Shown here: one piece after another, positions 18,556 through 27,211 of the stretch
How the letters are laid out: every line of letters starts with the position of its first letter
Numbering within the stretch: the first letter of the stretch is position 1
Origin: an uncultured Mailhella sp.
GTDB lineage: Bacteria; Desulfobacterota; Desulfovibrionia; Desulfovibrionales; Desulfovibrionaceae
Length of the DNA stretch: 64,000 bases
Reading direction: 5' to 3'
NCBI RefSeq assembly: GCF_944324995.1
Contig: NZ_CALUYL010000013.1
Coordinates: 1-64,000 of the forward strand
Notes under the pieces: generated by a model
Told to the model about the DNA's origin: nothing
What the model saw: only the letters and a program-made list of their open reading frames with translations
Databases searched by the model: none
Translations under genes and position numbers: made by a program

Positions 18556-18596
18556 AACTATTTTTAATAGTTAGAAAAAATGGAATATATAATTCC
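18556..18596. promoter_or_regulatory. Two palindromes in the gph-deoR promoter region
   Basis: AACTATT-TTT-AATAGTT (18556-18572) and GGAAT-ATATA-ATTCC (18582-18596) are perfect inverted repeats 24-64 bases upstream of the gph start, in a short A/T-rich patch. They are candidate operator or promoter elements, perhaps for autoregulation by the DeoR protein. Confidence 0.4.
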
Positions 18597-18703
18597 CTAT
18601 TGTCTTTTGCTATAGAACGCTTTTTCTGCCCTGTCAACGGAGCACGGCAACTTGTTCCGCTTCTTTTCCGGCCGCTCTGCCGTCGAAATTCCGCCTCGGC
18701 GCA

Positions 18704-18740
18704 CAAAAAAGGAGCGGCAGCGCCAAAACGCCCCGCTCCA
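18704..18740 (-). terminator. Rho-independent terminator of the DsrE-like gene
   Basis: On the minus strand GGAGCGG pairs with CCGCTCC (18739-18733 with 18717-18711) and a TTTTTT run follows. It lies 28 bases past the stop of the DsrE-like gene. Confidence 0.88.
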
Positions 18741-18767
18741 TGAAAAAATATTTTTAAATCAGATGGA

Positions 18768-19181
18768 TTACACCTTCATGTAGGCAAAGCCGGAATTCTG
18801 AAGCTGCACAAGATCCAGCGTGGCGGAAGGCACGACTTCCACGAACGACCAGAGCATGTCCTTTTCCACATGATAGGAGTTCATGGCGCACTGACCCACA
18901 TGAATCTTCAGGCCGTTGGCCACGGCTTCCTGAGCCTTGCCCAGCAGCTCGACGTTTTCCTTCACGAGCTGCTGCACGGCAGGGCCGTTCACCACCATGA
19001 TGAGCTTGAACGTATCCGGTTCGTCCAGCGCCATGAAACCGGCCTTGGCGGCAATGTCCAGAGGGGAAATCTTATGACGCTTGAGCAGCGCTTCCTTCTT
19101 GTAGTTGGCAGCCTGGCTGAACGCCAGTCTGAACACGTTGGGATCGTTGGTGTTCACATGAATGACCAGATCAAACTTCAT
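18768..19181 (-). CDS. DsrE/F-like small protein
   Basis: A 137-residue cytoplasmic protein (MKFDLVIHVNTNDPNVFRLA start, AAGGAG site). The fold-level pattern is that of the DsrE/YchN family: an alternating strand/helix layout with LIMVVNGPAVQQLV near 70 and a late VGQCAMNSY segment bearing one Cys near 108, where some DsrE-family proteins carry sulfur as persulfide. It stands alone with its own terminator. No dsrF or dsrH partner or sulfite reductase is adjacent, so a sulfur-relay role is only possible. Confidence 0.7.
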   Translation of the reverse strand: MKFDLVIHVNTNDPNVFRLAFSQAANYKKEALLKRHKISPLDIAAKAGFMALDEPDTFKLIMVVNGPAVQQLVKENVELLGKAQEAVANGLKIHVGQCAMNSYHVEKDMLWSFVEVVPSATLDLVQLQNSGFAYMKV

Positions 19182-20226
19182 AATATTCTCCTTGAACCAG
19201 TACTGTTTCAGTCCGCGGCCGGCTTGCGCGCCGGAAGGCACGGTCGGCCGTCGGAACCGTCCCGCACCCTTGCAGCACAAGGGGCTCTCCAAAAGAATTT
19301 CATTGGCCGTGTGTTCTGTCAATCCATTTTTCCGCCTCAATGCCGAAGAAACAGGAAAAAATGCTTCTTGTTCCGTCGTTTCCGCGTCGGACAAGGCCCC
19401 GGCAGGCGCTCTTCCCGCGGCGTCGATCCACCAGAGCAAGCCTGTTTCTTCCGACGCTCCGCCGAGGTGAGCCCCGACCTCTCCGCTCCCGCTCTGCCGC
19501 CGGGCGCGGAACATGGAACAGGTTTCGGACGACGGCATCATTTCACTGCCTCGCGGTTTTGAACTTGCGCCTCCCGTGACGGCGAGAAAAAAACAAAGCG
19601 ACAAAAGGGCGCGTCGGTCCGACTTCCGGGGTTTTCCCGCGACGGCAAACTGCGCCCGGACCTGTCCGCCCTTGCCCCTTTCCCATGCTCACTTTTCCCC
19701 CGCACAAGAAGTTCCGCTCCAACGTCCCGCTCAAAGGCCCCCTCCCCGAAGTTGCGCCGAAACGCCGCCCTGCCCGCAAACGAGCCGCACGCCGCTCCGC
19801 CGAGGGGCATCCCCCGGCAGCCAGCATTCCGGAACCATCTGAAAATACACGATGAAATTGCCCCGGTTCCGTTCTGTTCCGACGCCTCGCGCTCCCGGCT
19901 CCCTTTTGTTTCACGCCTCTCCTTTTGGTACAAAAAAGTTTTATTAAAATGACGGCTTGACAATCCCCCCGGGCGGGAGCACTTTCCATTACCTACCGCG
20001 CCGCAGGGAATTGCGGTTCTCCCTGCGCCCGGCAGAACGGCAAGACTGCGACAGCCTGTTCGACGCTTCCGAGGCGAAAAAGTATCGCCCGCATCCGATC
20101 CTTCGACTGCCGGTTCCGTTTTTCCCCGAAACGGAACACGTTCACCTTCCCCGGCCGCACACGACCGGGGAACAGACACGCCCTGTTGGAGAGGGCACTG
20201 GAGGGCCGGCGAAAGCCGGATCTGTT
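19182..20226. other. 1045-bp region without a supported gene; cstA leader at right
   Basis: Open frames here are Arg/Pro/Ser-rich shadows of a GC-biased sequence and none has a credible start. An A/T-rich patch lies at about 19925-19962, with a TTGACA at 19957-19962 lacking a good -10. The last 115 bases fold into a series of short hairpins directly before cstA. Confidence 0.55.
20113..20219 (+). promoter_or_regulatory. Structured 5' leader of cstA
   Basis: Successive inverted repeats precede the start codon: GTTCCGTTT/AAACGGAAC (20113-20137), CCCCGG/CCGGGG (20149-20170), AACAG/CTGTT (20171-20187) and CCGGC-GAAA-GCCGG (20206-20219). Three GGA triplets, the core of CsrA sites, lie in the last 35 bases, one at the Shine-Dalgarno position. 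E. coli cstA translation is repressed by CsrA at such sites; here this is inference only. Confidence 0.4.
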
Positions 20227-21699
20227 ATGTTTGGCACCCTTTATTTCTTTGGCTGCTGTGCGCTGCTCATCGCAGGTTATGTCGTGTACGGCGCCTTTGT
20301 GGAACACGTGTTCGGGGCCGACGCGTCCCGGAAAACTCCCGTCATGACCAAAAGGGACGGTGTGGACTTTGAACCCATGCCCCTCTGGAAGCTCTATATG
20401 AGCCAGATGATCAACATCGCCGGACTCGGCCCCGTCATCGGCACCATTCTCGGCGCTCTGTACGGCCCCGTGGCCCTGCTGTGGGTGGTCTTCGGCTCCA
20501 TTTTCGCCGGCGCGGTTCACGACTACATCGCCGGCATGATTTCCATTCGCGAAGACGGCATCAGCTATCCCGAGATCATCGGCCGCAACCTTGGCTCGGG
20601 CGCGCGAATTTTCATGGAATGCTTCACCATCATCTTCATGGTCATGGTGGGAGCCACCTTCGTGCTGGCGCCTGCCGCCCTGCTGGCCAACCTGTTCCCG
20701 CATTTTCTGACCAATCTGTTCCCGACCGCCCCCACGCTGGCGTGGAGCGTCATCATTTTCGCCTACTATTTCGTCGCCACCATCATTCCCTTTGACCGCA
20801 TCGTCAGCCGCTTCTATCCCATCGTGGGCGTCATGCTCATCTTCATGGCTCTGGGTCTCATCGTGGCGCTGTTCGCCAAGGGCTACACCATTCTGCCCAA
20901 CACGGACTTCTTCACCAACGTTCACCCCGCCCACACTCCCGTGTGGCCCATTCTGTTCATCACCATCGCCTGCGGCGCCATTTCCGGCTTCCACGCCACG
21001 CAGTCGCCCCTGCGCGCCCGCTGCATGACCAATGAAAAGCAGGGCCGCCGCGTCTTCTACGGCGCCATGATCACCGAAGGCGTTCTCGGCCTCATCTGGG
21101 CCACGCTCGCCCTTTCCTTCTATCCCGACGCGGCCTCGCTTTCCGCGTCCATGGGTCCCAAGGGCGCTCCCACCGTGGTCGTGCAGCAGATAGCCATCAC
21201 CCTGCTCGGACCGGTAGGCGGTCTGCTGGCCATTCTCGGCGTGGTGCTTCTGCCCATCAGCACCGGCGACACCGCCTTCCGCGCCGCCCGCGGCATGCTG
21301 GCCGACCGTTTCCACATCGATCAGAAGAACGTGACCAAGCGCATTCTCACCGCCGTTCCGCTGTTCTGCGGCGGCGTGGCCCTCACCCTGCTGGACTTCC
21401 CCATCATCTGGAGATATTTCGGCTGGGCCAACCAGACCATGTCCTGCGTGAGCCTCTGGGCCTTCTCCGTGTGGCTCGCCAGGCACGGACGCCTGCACTG
21501 GATCACCAGCATTCCCGCCGTGTTCATGACCACGGTCTGCACGGCCTACATCTGCTATGCGCCCATCGGCTTCCGTCTTTCCATGGAAGCGTCCACCATC
21601 ATCGGCATCATCGTTTCCCTTTCCTGCCTTGCGCTGTTCCTGCACTTCTGCCGCAGCGGCAGCGTGAGCACCGCAAAGCCCGCCGCCTGCGTGAAGTAG
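20227..21699 (+). CDS. cstA: CstA-family carbon starvation protein (peptide/pyruvate permease)
   Basis: A 490-residue membrane protein with about 12-14 membrane segments, the shorter form of the CstA family (PF02554). Characteristic segments: FEPMPLWKLYMSQMINIAG near 50, GSIFAGAVHDYIAGM near 95, CGAISGFHATQSP near 255, and PISTGDTAFRAARGMLAD near 345. Family members import peptides or pyruvate during carbon limitation. The ATG at 20227 is preferred over upstream in-frame starts because the protein starts with its first membrane helix; the ribosome site is poor and lies in a hairpin. A strong terminator follows. Confidence 0.92.
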   Translation: MFGTLYFFGCCALLIAGYVVYGAFVEHVFGADASRKTPVMTKRDGVDFEPMPLWKLYMSQMINIAGLGPVIGTILGALYGPVALLWVVFGSIFAGAVHDYIAGMISIREDGISYPEIIGRNLGSGARIFMECFTIIFMVMVGATFVLAPAALLANLFPHFLTNLFPTAPTLAWSVIIFAYYFVATIIPFDRIVSRFYPIVGVMLIFMALGLIVALFAKGYTILPNTDFFTNVHPAHTPVWPILFITIACGAISGFHATQSPLRARCMTNEKQGRRVFYGAMITEGVLGLIWATLALSFYPDAASLSASMGPKGAPTVVVQQIAITLLGPVGGLLAILGVVLLPISTGDTAFRAARGMLADRFHIDQKNVTKRILTAVPLFCGGVALTLLDFPIIWRYFGWANQTMSCVSLWAFSVWLARHGRLHWITSIPAVFMTTVCTAYICYAPIGFRLSMEASTIIGIIVSLSCLALFLHFCRSGSVSTAKPAACVK

Positions 21700-21720
21700 G
21701 CGCGTAAGATTGCAGCATGA

Positions 21721-21755
21721 AAGGCCTCCCCGCCCGTCGGAGAGGCCTTTTTTTT
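21721..21755 (+). terminator. Rho-independent terminator of cstA
   Basis: AAGGCCTC (21721-21728) pairs with GAGGCCTT (21742-21749), followed by a run of T residues, 21 bases after the cstA stop. Confidence 0.92.
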
Positions 21756-21774
21756 GCGCCCCCAAAGACACGAC

Positions 21775-21808
21775 AAAGCCCCGGAACGCATGCGCCCGGG
21801 GCCTTTCG
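21775..21808 (-). terminator. Probable terminator of adk
   Basis: On the minus strand GCCCCGG pairs with CCGGGGC (21802-21796 with 21784-21778), followed by TTTG. The stem is strong but the T-run short. It lies about 25 bases after the adk stop. Confidence 0.6.
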
Positions 21809-21829
21809 GAAAGCGACGGAAAATTCCCG

Positions 21830-22501
21830 CTACTTCAGCTTGGAAAGCAGATCCTCGCGGATGGACTCAATGGTGCCGCTGCCGTCGAGGGTGATGTAGG
21901 TGGTTTCGCCCCTGGCGGCGAGATCCTTGAAGTAGTGCGCCGCGGCAAGGGTGCCGTTCTTTTCGTCGTAGTAGATGTCGTGACGCTTGTTGATGGCGGC
22001 CTCGTCCTGATCGTCGGGACGGGTCTTGAGCGCGCCGCCGCACACGCGGCAGACGTCGCCGTTGGGCTTGATGGCGTCGATGAAGATGTTGTTGGGATGA
22101 TTGTTGTTGTTCACGCAGAGGCGGCGGCCCATGATGCGTTCGCGGGCCGTCTTGCGGGGCAGCAGAATTTCCACCACGTAGTCGAGCTTCATGCCGGCGG
22201 CCTTGAGGGCTTCGTCAAGCTTGCGGGCCTGCTCCATGTTGCGGGGGAAGCCGTCGAGCAGCCAGCCCTTGTCGCCCTGATTCTTGAGGATGTCCAGCAC
22301 CATGGGAATGGTGATGTCGTCGGGCACGAGCTCGCCCTTGTCGATGTAGGCCTTGGCCTTCTTGCCGAGCTCCGTGCCGTTGCCGATGTGCTGACGGAAA
22401 ACGGCGCCGGATTCAATGTGCTGAATGCCGTATTTTTCCATGAGAAGAGCACCCTGCGTGCCCTTGCCGCTGCCGTTGGGGCCAAAAATCAGAATATTCA
22501 T
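21830..22501 (-). CDS. adk: Adenylate kinase with metal-binding LID
   Basis: A 223-residue enzyme converting ATP + AMP to 2 ADP. The P-loop is GPNGSGKGT (residues 7-15); DGFPRN lies near 83. The LID carries Cys-X5-His-X15-Cys-X2-Cys (RRLC ... NNNNH ... DVCRVCGG), the ligand set described for Desulfovibrio gigas adenylate kinase, which binds Zn, Co or Fe; most Gram-negative enzymes lack a metal site. The start MNILIFGPNG has AGAGGA upstream. This is the best taxonomic marker in the window. Confidence 0.96.
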   Translation of the reverse strand: MNILIFGPNGSGKGTQGALLMEKYGIQHIESGAVFRQHIGNGTELGKKAKAYIDKGELVPDDITIPMVLDILKNQGDKGWLLDGFPRNMEQARKLDEALKAAGMKLDYVVEILLPRKTARERIMGRRLCVNNNNHPNNIFIDAIKPNGDVCRVCGGALKTRPDDQDEAAINKRHDIYYDEKNGTLAAAHYFKDLAARGETTYITLDGSGTIESIREDLLSKLK

Positions 22502-22689
22502 CAGAATCCTCTGGCGCGTTTGCGCGTGAACGCCCGGGGAATCTCCTCCCCGCGGGCTTCCTGCGTGGATGCCTGCGGCATGCACGCAGAGCGGAATCAT
22601 CCTGTCGATGCCGCCATTGTCATTAACAACCTCTGTCGCCGCGCCCTCAGGACGCCGCGGCAACCCCATCCGTACCGCCTTTCGGCGGC

Positions 22690-22712
22690 CCTTTCCGCTC
22701 CGCGGAAAGGGA
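22690..22712. repeat. Strong hairpin after the CoA-binding/YkgJ gene
   Basis: CCCTTTCCG and CGGAAAGGG form a 9-bp stem with a short loop, 4 bases beyond the stop of the minus-strand gene. There is no T-run, so it is either a weak terminator or a 3'-end stabiliser. Confidence 0.45.
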
Positions 22713-22716
22713 AATA

Positions 22717-23601
22717 TCAGCGCCTCGCTCCGGACGGCAGTTCGCTCTCGTCCACGATGAGGGCGCGGCCCTCATGCAGAATGTCCCGCGCGCGCAGCTT
22801 GTAGTCGTTCAGATAGCGGAATCCCTCGCGGGCGAAATCCTCGTGCGAGGCCTCGCGGCGTATGCCGGGGCAGTCTTCCTTTGCCATGTCGAAGCTCACC
22901 CTGTCCACGAGATTGCCCCGGAAAAAAGGCCAGGCGCGGCACACGTCCGGCCGGGCCGGATGCACGGCGCAGCCCTTTCCGGCCTCGAAGAACAGGCAGA
23001 AGCCGTCGTCGCCGCATTTGAGCGCGGGCTTGCCGCCGATGTTTTCCGTGTAGCGCGCGAGCACCTCTTCGGCCGGAAGACCGAAATAGGCGCACAGGCG
23101 CGGCAGATCGTGCGGCCCCACAACGATGCCCCCGCGCCCTTCGCAGCACTTGCCGCAGCGCGTGCAGGAAAAGGTTTCGGTGGTATCGTCGAAGAGTGCG
23201 GCATGCACGGTTTCCAGGCAGCGGTCCTCCACCACCTTCACGCCGGCTTCGGCCATGAGACGCCCCGCCTCGGGGCTGCGTATGCCTTCCTGCATCCAGA
23301 AGATCATGGGCAGGCGGGGCAGCGCGAGGGTTTCGCGGGCGTGGGCCTCGCAGTACTGCGGAGCGCGGAAAAGACAGATGATGTCCGGCTCGAAGCCTAT
23401 GCCGGGAAGATCGGCGATGCTGCGCACCGCGGGAATGCCCCAGGCCTGACGCCGCACGGGATGCACGGGCTGAATGTTGAATCCGGCATTGAGCAGGTAG
23501 CGGCCCACGTGATCCACGGGCGAACCGGGCTTGTCCTTGGCTCCTATGATGGCAATGTTTCTGGCACGGGCGAGAAGAGACCGCATGTCGTCGAACAGCA
23601 T
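22717..23601 (-). CDS. Fusion of CoA-binding domain and YkgJ-type cysteine-cluster domain
   Basis: A 294-residue protein. Residues about 8-135 form a CoA_binding_2 Rossmann domain (NIAIIGAKDKPGSPVDHVGRY start; PDIICLFR). Residues about 150-265 form a YkgJ/CxxCxxCC domain: CTRCGKCCEG, then CLFFEAGKGCAVHPARPDVC and a late Cys (DCPG), a set expected to bind Zn or an Fe-S cluster. Each half is common as a separate protein of unknown function. The start MLFDDMRS follows GGAG; an upstream in-frame ATG has no site. It stands alone between adk and trmH. Confidence 0.8.
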   Translation of the reverse strand: MLFDDMRSLLARARNIAIIGAKDKPGSPVDHVGRYLLNAGFNIQPVHPVRRQAWGIPAVRSIADLPGIGFEPDIICLFRAPQYCEAHARETLALPRLPMIFWMQEGIRSPEAGRLMAEAGVKVVEDRCLETVHAALFDDTTETFSCTRCGKCCEGRGGIVVGPHDLPRLCAYFGLPAEEVLARYTENIGGKPALKCGDDGFCLFFEAGKGCAVHPARPDVCRAWPFFRGNLVDRVSFDMAKEDCPGIRREASHEDFAREGFRYLNDYKLRARDILHEGRALIVDESELPSGARR

Positions 23602-23712
23602 GAACACTCCGCAAAAAGGCATTCGTCACAAAACGAACATATTCTATCCCGCACCCGCGCCCTTGGCAATGGCCTGCGGGAGGGAAAGAACGGAAAAGCG
23701 CGTCCGTACGGA

Positions 23713-23750
23713 GAAAAGGCCCGTCTTCCCCTGCGGAAGCGGGCCTTTTC
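23713..23750. terminator. Bidirectional rho-independent terminator after trmH
   Basis: AAAAGGCCCG (23714-23723) pairs with CGGGCCTTTT (23740-23749), with an inner stem. The A and T flanks let it work in both directions; on the minus strand it ends the asnS-trmH transcript. Confidence 0.9.
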
Positions 23751-23778
23751 TCGCGCCGAAAACGGCGTGCGCCACACG

Positions 23779-24369
23779 CTAGGCCTTTTCCAGCCAGGCG
23801 TTCAGGCGCGTTTCATATTCTTCGTCGGACCAGAGTCTGTGTTCGTACATGCCGGCCGCCGCGCGCTGACGCGAGGCTTCCGCCAGCATGAGCGCCGAGG
23901 CCACGGACACGTTGAAGCTCTGCACCATGCCGTACATGGGAATGTACACCTCGCCGTCCGCGAGCGGCACGAGTTCCGGGGAAACGCCCGCGTGCTCGTT
24001 GCCCATGACGATGGCCGTGGGACGGGTGAAATCGTACGCGGTGAGCGGACGCGACGCCGGAGAGCAGCTCGTGACGAGCACCTGCATGTTCTGCGCGCGC
24101 AGGCACGCCATGAGTTCCTCCTTGCTGGAGTGGCGCACGGTGTTCACCCACTTGAAGGCCGAAGCCGACGTCTTGCGGCTCAGCTGCGGAAACGCGCACT
24201 GGGTGTAGTAAAGATGCACCTCCGGCACGCCGAAGGCATCGCAGCTGCGGTATATGGCCGACACGTTGTGCGGATCCCACACGTTGTCCATGACAAGGGT
24301 GAGTCCCTTCTGGCGCTGCGCGAGCACCTTTTCAATCTTCGCCCTGCGGCGTTCGGTCATGACTCTCAT
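23779..24369 (-). CDS. trmH: SpoU/TrmH-family tRNA 2'-O-methyltransferase
   Basis: A 196-residue SPOUT methyltransferase, most like TrmH, which makes Gm18 in tRNA. Motif 1 is NVWDPHNVSAIYRSCDAFGV near residues 29-48, motif 2 MGNEHAGVSPEL near 122, and motif 3 IPMYGMVQSFNVSVASAL near 143; together they form the knotted SAM site. The ATG overlaps the asnS stop by one base (TGATG), so it is coupled to asnS; an ATG three codons later is also possible. Pairing with a tRNA synthetase supports a tRNA role. Confidence 0.88.
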   Translation of the reverse strand: MRVMTERRRAKIEKVLAQRQKGLTLVMDNVWDPHNVSAIYRSCDAFGVPEVHLYYTQCAFPQLSRKTSASAFKWVNTVRHSSKEELMACLRAQNMQVLVTSCSPASRPLTAYDFTRPTAIVMGNEHAGVSPELVPLADGEVYIPMYGMVQSFNVSVASALMLAEASRQRAAAGMYEHRLWSDEEYETRLNAWLEKA

Positions 24370-25754
24370 CAGAACTCCAGAGACCCCGTGGTGCGGGGGA
24401 ACGGCAGCACGTCGCGAATGTTGGAAATGCCGGTCAGCAGCATGATCATGCGCTCAAAGCCCATGCCGAATCCGGAATGGGGCACGCTGCCGAAACGGCG
24501 CAGATCAAGATACCACCAGTAGTCTTCGGGCTTCTGCCCGAGTTCCGTGATGCGCGCGGAAAGCCTGTCGAGACGCTCTTCGCGCTGGCTGCCGCCGATG
24601 AGCTCGCCTATGCGGGGCACGAGCAGATCCATGGCGGCCACGGTTTCGTTGTCGTCGTTCATGCGCATGTAGAACGCCTTGATGTCCTTGGGATAGTCGT
24701 ACACCGTCACCGGGGAGCGGAAATACTCTTCCGCGAGGAAGCGTTCGTGTTCGGTCTGCAGATCGGTGCCGAACGACACGGGATATTCAAACTTCTTTCC
24801 GCTTTCCTGAAGGAGCTTCACGGCGTCGCGGTAGGCAATGCGGGCGTACTTCTTTTCCGCCATGTCGCGCAGGCCGTCGATGAGGCCGGGAGCAACGAAC
24901 TTGTCGAACAGGGCCACGTCGTCGGCGCAGTGATCCAGCGTGTGGCGCACCACGTGACGGATGAGACCTTCGGCGAGCTCCATGTTGTCCCAGATGTCGT
25001 TGAAGGCGGCTTCGGGTTCGACCATCCAGAATTCGGCGGCGTGGCGCGGCGTGTAGGAATGTTCGGCGCGGAAGGTGGGGCCGAAGTTGTACACGCGGCC
25101 GAGCGCGCAGGCCAGCGCTTCCGCCTCAAGCTGGCCGGACACCGTGAGGCTCGCCTGCTTGCCGAAGAAGTCGTTTTCAAACACGTTGCCGGATTCGGGC
25201 TTCGGGCCGCCGTCCACGGGGAGCGTGGTCACGCGGAACATTTCGCCCGCGCCCTCGCAGTCGGAACCGGTGAGGATGGGCGCATGCACGTAGTAGAAGC
25301 CGAGGCCGCGGAAATAGTCATGCACGGCAAGCGCCGCCTCGGAGCGGATGCGGAACGCCGCGCCGTACTTGTTGGTGCGCGGACGCAGATGCGCGATGGT
25401 GCGGAGAAATTCGTCGGAATGACGCTTCTTCTGAAGCGGATAGGTGGCCGGATCGGCCAGACCGAACACCGTCATGGAGTCGGCGTGAACTTCCCATTTC
25501 TGTCCCTTGCCGGGCGATTCCACAAGATCGCCGGTCACGCTGACGGCCGCGCCGGTGTTCACGCCTTCGAGGCTGTTCCAGGCCTGCGTGCCCTCGTCGA
25601 CAATGCACTGCAGGTTCTTGAGGCAGGAGCCGTCGTTGAGTTCAAGAAAGGCAAAGCCCTTGGAATCGCGGCGGGTTCTCACCCATCCGCACACAGTCAC
25701 GCCGTTGCGCGGCCCGGTGGAGGCCAGAGCTTCACGTATGCTGATACGCTGCAT
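24369..25754 (-). CDS. asnS: Asparaginyl-tRNA synthetase
   Basis: A 461-residue class IIb synthetase that charges tRNA-Asn. The N-terminal OB-fold (VTVCGWVRTRRDSKGFAFLE, residues about 19-38) precedes the catalytic core with motif 2 (FRAEHSYTPRHAAEFWMVEPE region) and motif 3 (GFGMGFERMIML...SNIRDVLPFPR) at the C-terminus. The start MQRISIREAL follows GGAGAG. The frame is open further upstream, but that sequence is Arg/Pro-rich and not protein-like. Confidence 0.97.
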   Translation of the reverse strand: MQRISIREALASTGPRNGVTVCGWVRTRRDSKGFAFLELNDGSCLKNLQCIVDEGTQAWNSLEGVNTGAAVSVTGDLVESPGKGQKWEVHADSMTVFGLADPATYPLQKKRHSDEFLRTIAHLRPRTNKYGAAFRIRSEAALAVHDYFRGLGFYYVHAPILTGSDCEGAGEMFRVTTLPVDGGPKPESGNVFENDFFGKQASLTVSGQLEAEALACALGRVYNFGPTFRAEHSYTPRHAAEFWMVEPEAAFNDIWDNMELAEGLIRHVVRHTLDHCADDVALFDKFVAPGLIDGLRDMAEKKYARIAYRDAVKLLQESGKKFEYPVSFGTDLQTEHERFLAEEYFRSPVTVYDYPKDIKAFYMRMNDDNETVAAMDLLVPRIGELIGGSQREERLDRLSARITELGQKPEDYWWYLDLRRFGSVPHSGFGMGFERMIMLLTGISNIRDVLPFPRTTGSLEF

Positions 25755-26227
25755 AGGAAATCTCTCCGGAAAGGAAGGTTGAAAAGAACGTGAGGCAGCA
25801 TACGCCATAGAGGCCCGCTCTGCAACCGGCGAAAACGCCCGCCGGACGCGCGGAACCTGCGCGCGTTCGGCCCGGCTTCGTCCGACGGCCTGCTGCGAAA
25901 AGGCGTCGGGCATGACGGCCCCTCCCCTTCGACTCGCTCCTGCCCCGGCGGCTCATCCCGACGCACGCGGCGGAGCCGCCCTTCGGCGCTGCCCGGGATC
26001 GGAAGGCGTTCGACTGCCGCAAACGTTCCTCGGCGTGATGCTCACGACCGGCGGCCCGCTTCGGCTGCAACGGCCCCGGCTTCCGAGGCGACGCGTTTTG
26101 AGGCAGCCTGTTCCGCGGGAAATTTTCCTTGCGGAACTTCCCTGCGTCGGCTAAAATGCTTCTTCCGCTCCGGCGGCGACACGTGCGGCATCATGCCGCT
26201 CTTTGCCCCGGAATCATTGAGGAAAAC
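25755..26227. other. 473-bp intergenic region between divergent asnS and yccF
   Basis: No supported gene, repeat or clear promoter box. The sequence is GC-rich. Promoters for asnS (minus) and yccF (plus) must lie here, but no consensus pair stands out. Confidence 0.5.
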
Positions 26228-26689
26228 ATGAGCGTCATAGGCAACATTCTCTGGATAGTCTGCGGCGGCTGGTTTGCGGCTCTGGTGTGGCTGCTGTTCG
26301 GCGTGCTGGCCTGCCTGAGCATCGTGGGCCTGCCGTGGGGGCGCGCCTGCTTCGTCATGGCGGGCTTCGTCTTCATGCCTTTCGGCTACGAATCCGTCTC
26401 CCGCGAGCTCGTGTACGGCAAAAGCGATCTGGGCACGGGCCTGCCCGGCATGCTGGGCAACGCCCTGTGGTTCATTTTTGCCGGATTCTGGATAGCGCTC
26501 GCCCATGTGGCCAACGCCGCCGCGCTCGCCGTCACCATTGTGGGACTGCCCTTTGCCTGGCAGCACATCAAACTTGCGGAGCTCGCCCTCTTTCCCATCG
26601 GCAAAACCGTCGTGCCCTGCGCGGTGGCCGCCGAGGCAAGACGACGCCGCGCCGCCGAAGACCTGAACCGGAGAAGAAACGACGCATGA
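26228..26689 (+). CDS. yccF: YccF-domain inner membrane protein
   Basis: A 153-residue membrane protein with two YccF (DUF307) repeats: IVGLPWGRACFVMAGFVFMP in the first half and IVGLPFAWQHIKLAELALFP in the second, each following a membrane segment. The function is unknown. The ATG has GAGGA just upstream. The stop overlaps the next gene's start (ATGA), so the two are made together. Confidence 0.9.
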   Translation: MSVIGNILWIVCGGWFAALVWLLFGVLACLSIVGLPWGRACFVMAGFVFMPFGYESVSRELVYGKSDLGTGLPGMLGNALWFIFAGFWIALAHVANAAALAVTIVGLPFAWQHIKLAELALFPIGKTVVPCAVAAEARRRRAAEDLNRRRNDA

Positions 26690-27156
26690 AATGGACCACT
26701 CATCAGGCCATGGCTCTCATGGCCTCCTTTGCCGCGGGATTTCCCCTGGCGGGCATGGCTGCCGCCTGGTTCGGCTCCGTCGCGCCGGACATGCTGGATC
26801 AGCACGCGGCCAGACGCGCCTTTTTCCGGCAGAAGAAATTCAATCAGGTACACCGCCGCTCTTCGCACTGGTTCGGCTGGTGGCTGGCCATCTGGGCATG
26901 GTCGCTCACCGGCCAGCTCGGCCCTCTGCCCGACGCCCTCGTGGGAGGATTCGGCTTCGGCGCGCTCACCCACGTACTGCTCGACATGTGCACCACGCAC
27001 GGCGTGCCGCTGCTGCCCTTCCTGAAAAAACGCTTTTCCCTCCGCCTGTGCAGCACCGGGAGCTTCGGCGAATACGCGCTGCTTGTCATGTGCGCGCTGG
27101 TCTTCTGGATCATGGAAAAGCCGGAACTTCTGCACTTCAACGTGCCGCTGTACTGA
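26686..27156 (+). CDS. Predicted membrane-bound metal-dependent hydrolase (YdjM/DUF457-like)
   Basis: A 156-residue membrane protein overlapping yccF by 4 bases. Features: APDMLDQ near residue 32, HRRSSHWFGWW near 57, and LTHVLLDMCTTHGVPLLPF near 92. This His/Asp pattern (PD...HR...SH...HxxxD..T..G) is that of the YdjM-like family, annotated as membrane metal hydrolases without a known substrate. Several hydrophobic segments are seen. The pairing with yccF suggests a shared envelope role but says nothing specific. Confidence 0.75.
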   Translation: MKWTTHQAMALMASFAAGFPLAGMAAAWFGSVAPDMLDQHAARRAFFRQKKFNQVHRRSSHWFGWWLAIWAWSLTGQLGPLPDALVGGFGFGALTHVLLDMCTTHGVPLLPFLKKRFSLRLCSTGSFGEYALLVMCALVFWIMEKPELLHFNVPLY

Positions 27157-27211
27157 GCCCTTCCCGGAAAAGCTCCCGCAAGACGCCTCGACGCTCCCCG
27201 CGTCCGAGCGG

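Noticed and set aside
19538..20179. 213-codon minus-strand open frame before cstA
   Set aside because: Arg/Gly/Ser-rich translation, no ribosome site, no recognisable domain.
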